Below, one piece after another: positions 4,684 to 9,673 of a DNA stretch of 9,673 nt. The stretch lies in assembly GCA_937950385.1 (NCBI GenBank), contig CALFEA010000066.1:1-9673 (forward strand), read 5' to 3'. Source of the DNA: an uncultured Altererythrobacter sp. (lineage in GTDB: Bacteria; Pseudomonadota; Alphaproteobacteria; Sphingomonadales; Sphingomonadaceae). Below the pieces are notes generated by a model. The model saw nothing but the letters and a program-made list of their open reading frames with translations. It was not told the origin of the DNA and did no database searches. The stretch's first letter is position 1; each line of letters opens with the position of its first letter. Both the position numbers and the translations under genes were made by a program.

Positions 4684-7530
4684 ATGGCGGAAAAACAGCA
4701 TCTCTACCTCGTTGACGGCTCCTCTTACATTTTCAGGGCGTATCACCGCTTGCCGCCCCTTACGAATCCCGAAGGGACACCGGTGGGCGCAGTCTATGGC
4801 TACACCACCATGCTGTGGAAATTGGCGGAAGATCTCGATTCGGCCAAGGGTCCGACCCATTTAGCGGTGATTCTCGATGCATCGGGCAAAAGCTTCCGCA
4901 ATGACATTTATCCCGAATATAAGGCCAATCGGCCGCCTGCACCCGAAGACTTGGTTCCGCAATTCCCGCTCATCCGTGATGCGACTCGGGCCTTTAGCCT
5001 CCCGTGTATCGAGGAGCAGGGTTTGGAAGCCGATGATCTCATCGCCTCCTACGCCCGCGCGGCTCAAGACAAAGGCTGGGATGTCACCATCGTATCGTCC
5101 GATAAGGATTTGATGCAATTGATCGGCGAGAAGGATGGCCCAGATGGCCCGGCGCGCATTGATATGCTCGACACGATGAAGAACCAGCGCATCTATTTGG
5201 ACGAAGTGCATGAAAAATTTGGCGTAACGCCCGACCTGGTCGGCGATGTCCTCGCGCTGATGGGAGATGCGGTCGACAATGTGCCCGGCATTTACGGCAT
5301 CGGCCCCAAGACCGCGAGCAAGCTGATCGCAGAGCATGGCTCACTGAATGCTGCGCTCGATTATGCGCCGGAGATGAAAAAATCCAAGCTGAAAGAGCGT
5401 TTGCTCGAAGGGCGCGAGCAGGCTGATCTCAGCCGGATCCTCGTGGCGCTGAAAGAAGACGCTCCTTTGCCACAGGCGTTGGACGAGCTAAAATTGGACG
5501 GCGTGCCGGATGAGCCGCTTGCTGAATTTTTGCAGACCCATGGCTTTTCATCGCTGCTCAAACGGCTTGGCGCAGGAAGCGGCAGCCCCGAACGCCGCAA
5601 TGATCTCAATCCGCCGAAAAAGGATAAGTCAGGCGACAAGGGCACTGAAGAAGGCAGCACGCAGGCCCTGCCCGATATGCCAACGGTTGATCGCAGCGCT
5701 TATGAAACGGTGCAAACATTGGAGCGGCTGGAGCATTGGGTCGCGCGCGCGACAAAGGCACGGACAGTCGCGGTCGATACTGAAACAAACTCGCTCAATG
5801 CCATGCAGGCCGATCTGGTGGGTGTTAGCCTCGCGCTTGGCCCCAATGATGCGTGCTATATCCCGCTGACGCATGGCGGCTCTGATCTGCTGGCCGAGAC
5901 ACCAGAGCAAATAGGTCTGGATGCGGCCATCGCGGCGCTCAAACCGATGCTAGAGGATGATAGCGTCCTCAAAATTGGCCAGAATATCAAATATGATATC
6001 AATGTGCTTGCGCGCTACGGGATAAATGTCGCCCCGCTCGAAGACACGATGGTCATGAGCTTCGCATTGGACGCAGGCCGCGGCGAGGCGGGCATGGGCG
6101 GCGGCCACGGGATGGATGATTTGTCGATCCGGCACCTTGGTCACACCTGCCTTTCCTACAAAGAAGTGTGCGGCACCGGCAAGAAAGCCATCCCCTTCGG
6201 CGAGGTGGATTTGGTCCGCGCGACCGAATATGCCGCCGAGGATGCCGATGTGACTTGGCGGCTCTACCACGTCTTGAAGCCGCGCCTGTCCGCAGAAGGC
6301 GGCACAAAAATATACGGCCGCGTAGACCGCCCGCTGATCACGGTTGTGGCCGCTATGGAGCGCGAAGGCATCAAGGTTGACCGCGCAAAGCTGGCCGGTC
6401 TCTCGACCGAATTTGCCGGTGAAACCGCAAGGCTAGAAGGCGAAATTCACGAGGCCGCTGGCGAGGAATTTTCCATCGGCAGCCCCAAGCAATTGGGCGA
6501 TATCCTGTTTGAAAAGCGCGGAAACAAGGGCGGCAAGAAAGGCAAGAGCGGGCAATATTCCACCGATCTCAGCGTGCTGGAACGGCTTGCTGGTGACGGT
6601 GAACCGATTGCCAAGAAAGTGCTGGAATGGCGGCAGCTTGCTAAGCTGAAATCGACCTATACCGATGCGTTACAAGCGGCGATCAATCCCAAGACCGGAC
6701 GGGTTCACACATCCTATATGCTGGCAGGGGCGCAGACCGGGCGGCTATCATCCACCGATCCAAACTTGCAAAACATTCCAATCCGCACAGCGATTGGCCG
6801 GCAAATTCGCGAAGCGTTCGTGCCTGAGGCTGGCAATATTCTCCTCGCCGCTGATTACAGCCAGATTGAGCTGCGACTGGCGGCGCATATGGCAGACGTA
6901 GCCACTTTGAAAGAAGCCTTTGCCAATGGCGAAGACATTCACTCGCGCACCGCCACAGAGATGTTTGGTGAAGTGACCCGCGACACACGCGCGCAGGCAA
7001 AGACGATCAATTTTGCGATCCTTTACGGTATTTCCCGTTGGGGATTGGCAGGCCGTTTGGAAGTGGAGGCCGACGAGGCTCAGGCTATGATCGACACCTA
7101 TTTTCAGCGCTTCCCTGGTATCCAGCGCTATATTGCAGAGACGTTGGAAACGGTAAAAGAGCGCGGCTATTCTGAAACATTGTTTGGCCGCAAGACATGG
7201 TTCCCGCGGATCAATTCCAAGAATGGTAATGAGCGCCAAGGGTCTGAGCGCGCCGCAATCAATGCCCCGATCCAAGGCACCAGCGCCGACATTATCAAGC
7301 GCGCGATGGCCCGGATGTTGCCCGCCTTGCGCGATGCTGGCCTGCCCAATGTGCGGATGCTTTTGCAAGTGCACGATGAGCGTGTGTTTGAGCTGCCCGA
7401 GGGTGATGTGGCGGCTGCCTCACCCATTATTGAACGCGTTATGGCAGAGGCTGCGCAGCCTGCTGTTGCATTGGATGTTCCGCTTGGAGTCGAGATCGGC
7501 ACGGGCGCAAGTTGGGATGCGGCACATTGA
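4684..7530 (+). CDS. polA: DNA polymerase I, with both exonuclease domains
   Basis: The 948-residue product fills gaps and replaces RNA primers in replication and repair. The N-terminal 5'-3' exonuclease (about residues 1-290) keeps its metal ligands in EADDL (115-119), SDKD (139-142) and GDAVDN (194-199). After a charged linker (about 300-345) comes the 3'-5' proofreading domain with intact ExoI DTE (D365, E367), ExoII NIKYD (N434, D438) and ExoIII YAAED (Y516, D520), so proofreading should be active. The polymerase domain has motif A DYSQIELR (from D724), motif B R769-K773-F777-Y781 in RAQAKTINFAILYG, and motif C VHDE (896-899). F777 is the phenylalanine that discriminates against dideoxynucleotides. 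ATG 4684 gives the expected MAEKQHLYLVDGSSYIF start. The frame is open upstream to TTG 4579, but those 35 residues do not look like family sequence. There is no clear Shine-Dalgarno before 4684 and I could not assign a promoter. A mscS-type gene follows with a 4-nt overlap. Confidence 0.98.
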   Translation: MAEKQHLYLVDGSSYIFRAYHRLPPLTNPEGTPVGAVYGYTTMLWKLAEDLDSAKGPTHLAVILDASGKSFRNDIYPEYKANRPPAPEDLVPQFPLIRDATRAFSLPCIEEQGLEADDLIASYARAAQDKGWDVTIVSSDKDLMQLIGEKDGPDGPARIDMLDTMKNQRIYLDEVHEKFGVTPDLVGDVLALMGDAVDNVPGIYGIGPKTASKLIAEHGSLNAALDYAPEMKKSKLKERLLEGREQADLSRILVALKEDAPLPQALDELKLDGVPDEPLAEFLQTHGFSSLLKRLGAGSGSPERRNDLNPPKKDKSGDKGTEEGSTQALPDMPTVDRSAYETVQTLERLEHWVARATKARTVAVDTETNSLNAMQADLVGVSLALGPNDACYIPLTHGGSDLLAETPEQIGLDAAIAALKPMLEDDSVLKIGQNIKYDINVLARYGINVAPLEDTMVMSFALDAGRGEAGMGGGHGMDDLSIRHLGHTCLSYKEVCGTGKKAIPFGEVDLVRATEYAAEDADVTWRLYHVLKPRLSAEGGTKIYGRVDRPLITVVAAMEREGIKVDRAKLAGLSTEFAGETARLEGEIHEAAGEEFSIGSPKQLGDILFEKRGNKGGKKGKSGQYSTDLSVLERLAGDGEPIAKKVLEWRQLAKLKSTYTDALQAAINPKTGRVHTSYMLAGAQTGRLSSTDPNLQNIPIRTAIGRQIREAFVPEAGNILLAADYSQIELRLAAHMADVATLKEAFANGEDIHSRTATEMFGEVTRDTRAQAKTINFAILYGISRWGLAGRLEVEADEAQAMIDTYFQRFPGIQRYIAETLETVKERGYSETLFGRKTWFPRINSKNGNERQGSERAAINAPIQGTSADIIKRAMARMLPALRDAGLPNVRMLLQVHDERVFELPEGDVAAASPIIERVMAEAAQPAVALDVPLGVEIGTGASWDAAH

Positions 7531-8606
7531 TCCAGCAATATTTCAATCCGGCGCAATGGAGCGTGGACGGGCCCACCGCATTGATGGCGGCGGTATCACT
7601 GACCATTGGCCTGGCATTGGCCTATCTGGCTTACCGCGTCATTTTTGCCATTGTCAGCCGGTTGGCGCGGCGTTCTGAGGCTAAAGAAGATGATCTGATT
7701 GTCGAACGGATCAGGCCGCCGATCAAATGGGCATTCTTGGCAATTGGTGTCTCATTCGCTGCACAGGCCAATCCAGTGCTGGAGAGTATTTGGGGGCCAT
7801 TGGGCGGCTTTCTGCAACCGGCATTGCTGGGCTGGATCGCCTATAATCTGGTCAAGGCTCTAACGGCGATCATGGAATTGCGGCTGGGTTCTCAAGACCC
7901 TGTTTCCGTCCGCAGCCGCAAGACAAGGCTTGCGGTCCTCTCGCGCCTTGCGACCGCTGCTATCATCACGATTACCGTTGGCTTGATGCTGTTTTCTATT
8001 CCTTCGGTTCAGGCAATCGGCACAACCATGCTGGCCTCTGCAGGCCTCGCTGCCTTAGCGGTGGGCGCCGCCGCACAGCCCGCATTGAAATCGCTAATTG
8101 CGGGTCTGCAAGTGGCGCTGACTGAGCCCATGCGCATTGGCGATTTGGTGGTGGCCGATGGTCACACGGGCCGTGTTGAAGAGATTCGCATGAGCTATGT
8201 CGTGCTGCGTATTTGGGACCAGCGAGTGGTTATTTTGCCCACCACGCGTTTTCTCGATGACAGTTTTGAAAATTGGTCGCGCCGAAATGAAGAGCTAACC
8301 GGGCCAGTATTTTTGCACCTTGATCCGGCCACGAAAGTGGCGCCGATACGCGAAGAGTTTCTGCGCTATGTGACAGAGCATCCTTTGTGCGATCAGCGGT
8401 CTGCCAATGTGCTGATGACTGAAGCGCATCCCGAAAGCATCGAGCTGCGCCTAGCGATGAGCGCGAAAACGATCGGAGAGCTATGGGAGCTGCGCTGTGA
8501 CGTGCGCGAGCATATGCTGGGCTGGCTCGGCGATACTATGCCCGAGGCGTTGATCCGGCACCGGTTGGAAGTTGATGCGGCCAATGCGCGGGCGAGCGGC
8601 AACTAA
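7527..8606 (+). CDS. MscS-family small-conductance mechanosensitive channel
   Basis: The 359-residue product is an inner-membrane channel expected to open under membrane tension and release solutes on hypo-osmotic shock. Hydrophobic segments lie at about 16-45, 66-82, 95-118, 138-160 and 165-198. The last is the pore-lining TM3, with the small-residue pattern ASAGLAALAVGAAAQPALKS, followed by GLQVALTEPMRIGDLVVADG, the hallmark of the MscS beta domain. RIWDQRVVILPTTRFLDDS and ENWSR complete the domain before a C-terminal alpha/beta vestibule. I prefer the TTG at 7527 as start: it overlaps the polA stop as TTGA, suggesting translational coupling. An in-frame TTG at 7512 is possible; the first in-frame ATG (codon 20) would cut into the first membrane segment. 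Co-transcription with polA is inferred from the overlap. The extra N-terminal helices place it among the larger MscS relatives rather than the minimal E. coli MscS type. Confidence 0.9.
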   Translation: MIQQYFNPAQWSVDGPTALMAAVSLTIGLALAYLAYRVIFAIVSRLARRSEAKEDDLIVERIRPPIKWAFLAIGVSFAAQANPVLESIWGPLGGFLQPALLGWIAYNLVKALTAIMELRLGSQDPVSVRSRKTRLAVLSRLATAAIITITVGLMLFSIPSVQAIGTTMLASAGLAALAVGAAAQPALKSLIAGLQVALTEPMRIGDLVVADGHTGRVEEIRMSYVVLRIWDQRVVILPTTRFLDDSFENWSRRNEELTGPVFLHLDPATKVAPIREEFLRYVTEHPLCDQRSANVLMTEAHPESIELRLAMSAKTIGELWELRCDVREHMLGWLGDTMPEALIRHRLEVDAANARASGN

Positions 8607-8637
8607 ACCGCCCCCCCCTCACATATGATCATGCGGC

Positions 8638-9673
8638 TTAGTCTTTGGCCAAATCGTGCTTTTTATCACGGGTTGGCTCGACCATCCCATCATGGACAAA
8701 GCCAATCGGATTGGCCTGCACCGCGCGCTTTTTCAGCTCGCCGCGCATCTTCTTATATTCGCTTTCCATCTTGCCAGTGACGGTGGCGCGGCTGTCTTTC
8801 AAAGCCTCAGTGAAGTCTTCCGCGGCAACCTCCTTCACCTTACCGCCAACACGCCGCAAAGCGTTAAGGCCAGCACGGCGCACCACGTCTTCTAAATCCG
8901 CGCCCGTGAAGCGCGCGGTCTTCTTGGCAACTGCGCCCAGATCAACGTCCTTGGCCAGCGGCATATCCTTGGTGTGAATGCCCAGGATATGTTCGCGGCC
9001 CTTCGCATCAGGCGTACCGACATAAACAAGCTCGTCAAAACGGCCCGGACGCAGCAATGCCGGATCGACCAATGTGGGCCGGTTGGTTGCGCCGATGACG
9101 ATCACCGATTGCAATTCTTCTAGCCCGTCCATTTCAGCCAAAATCGTATTAACGACGCGGCCGGTTACTTCTGGCTCGCCTTGGCCTGATCCGCGCGCAG
9201 GCACGAGCGAGTCGATCTCGTCTATGAATATCACGCATGGGGCGACGCTTCTTGCACGCTGGAACATTTTGGCGATTTGCTGCTCGCTCTCACCGTACCA
9301 TTTTGACAGGAGATCACTGCTCTTCATCGAAATGAAATTGGCTTCAGCCTCTTTCGCAACAGCTTTGGCCAGCAAGGTTTTGCCTGTGCCAGGAGGGCCA
9401 TAGAGCAAGAAGCCTTTGGCAGGGCGAATACCCAAGCGGCGGAATGCGTCTGGGTTTTTCAGCGGCAGCTCAATGCCCTCTTGCAGCTTTTCAATCGCAT
9501 CATCCACGCCGCCAATATCGGACCATTTTGTGCGCGGCATTTGCACCATCACTTCGCGCATGGCGGATGGTTGGACGCGTTTGAGCGCGGAGAGAAAATC
9601 CTCACGGCTCACGCAGAGTTTTTCCAGCACTTCGGCCGGTATTTCCTGCTTATCAAAATCCAATTCCGGCATG
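8638..9673 (-). CDS. CDC48/p97-type AAA+ ATPase, C-terminal (D2) half
   Basis: A frame enters from the right edge and ends at TAA (8640-8638); 344 residues are visible. It opens with a D1-D2 linker typical of CDC48 (IPAEVLEKLCVSREDFLSAL, then KRVQPSAMREV), followed by WSDIGG. The D2 AAA+ module shows Walker A GPPGTGKT (92-99, counted from the methionine at 9672), a KWYGESE pore loop (124-130), Walker B VIFIDEID (147-154), sensor-1 ATNRP (N197) and LLRPGRFDE. The GFTGADLEDVV-like segment ARFTGADLEDVVRRAG marks the C-terminal lid. The enzyme is expected to be a hexameric unfoldase extracting or unfolding proteins in the cytoplasm. The methionine at 9672 is probably internal, because D1 and an N domain should precede it. 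The tail (ending KKHDLAKD) is charged and lacks an HbYX proteasome-docking end. It converges on the mscS-type gene with 31 nt between them and no terminator visible there. Confidence 0.93.
   Translation of the reverse strand, partial: MPELDFDKQEIPAEVLEKLCVSREDFLSALKRVQPSAMREVMVQMPRTKWSDIGGVDDAIEKLQEGIELPLKNPDAFRRLGIRPAKGFLLYGPPGTGKTLLAKAVAKEAEANFISMKSSDLLSKWYGESEQQIAKMFQRARSVAPCVIFIDEIDSLVPARGSGQGEPEVTGRVVNTILAEMDGLEELQSVIVIGATNRPTLVDPALLRPGRFDELVYVGTPDAKGREHILGIHTKDMPLAKDVDLGAVAKKTARFTGADLEDVVRRAGLNALRRVGGKVKEVAAEDFTEALKDSRATVTGKMESEYKKMRGELKKRAVQANPIGFVHDGMVEPTRDKKHDLAKD

Noticed and set aside
6748..7374. 208-residue minus-strand frame inside polA
   Set aside because: It is antisense to the conserved polymerase domain, with no domain match or start signal.
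8611..8618. Run of eight C after the mscS-type stop codon, as a possible phase-variation tract
   Set aside because: It lies outside both flanking coding regions in a 31-nt convergent gap with no promoter nearby, so length changes would have no evident effect.

Overview
The window reads as a stretch of chromosome from an alphaproteobacterium, most likely a member of the Sphingomonadales and perhaps an Erythrobacter/Altererythrobacter relative. This is inferred from the style of the proteins: alphaproteobacterial GroESL under a CIRCE element, a PolA with both exonucleases, a bacterial CDC48-type AAA ATPase, and a short repeat resembling one common in sphingomonad genomes. No database search was possible. 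There are no rRNA or tRNA genes, insertion sequences, phage genes or CRISPR arrays.

Layout. (1) Positions 1-262 hold the C-terminal end of a MATE-type multidrug/Na+ antiporter, cut by the window edge. (2) Positions 295-2483 hold the groES-groEL chaperonin operon: a candidate heat-shock (RpoH-like) promoter, a near-perfect CIRCE operator for HrcA, groES, groEL with its GGM-rich tail, and a rho-independent terminator. (3) Positions 2719-3840 encode an exported serine hydrolase of the class A beta-lactamase fold with an unusual active-site surround (SCN instead of SDN, and an altered omega loop). (4) Positions 3841-4146 are non-coding, with three GAGGCCAA repeats spaced exactly 10 bp apart and a strong terminator serving the next gene. 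(5) Positions 4147-4410 (minus) encode a small acidic lipoprotein built on an 11-residue repeat, with a recognisable promoter, helically phased direct repeats upstream of it, and a 5' UTR hairpin. (6) Positions 4684-8606 hold polA followed by a mscS-type channel gene that overlaps it by 4 nt (TTGA), a likely translationally coupled pair. (7) Positions 8638-9673 (minus, convergent) encode the D2 half of a CDC48/p97-like AAA+ ATPase, cut by the window edge.

Most of this is housekeeping: protein folding, DNA replication and repair, osmotic protection and envelope functions. I do not see a new multi-gene system. The points worth a second look are local: the lipoprotein with its phased upstream repeats and hendecad architecture, the divergent beta-lactamase-like enzyme, the 10-bp phased GAGGCCAA array, and the intergenic hairpins.
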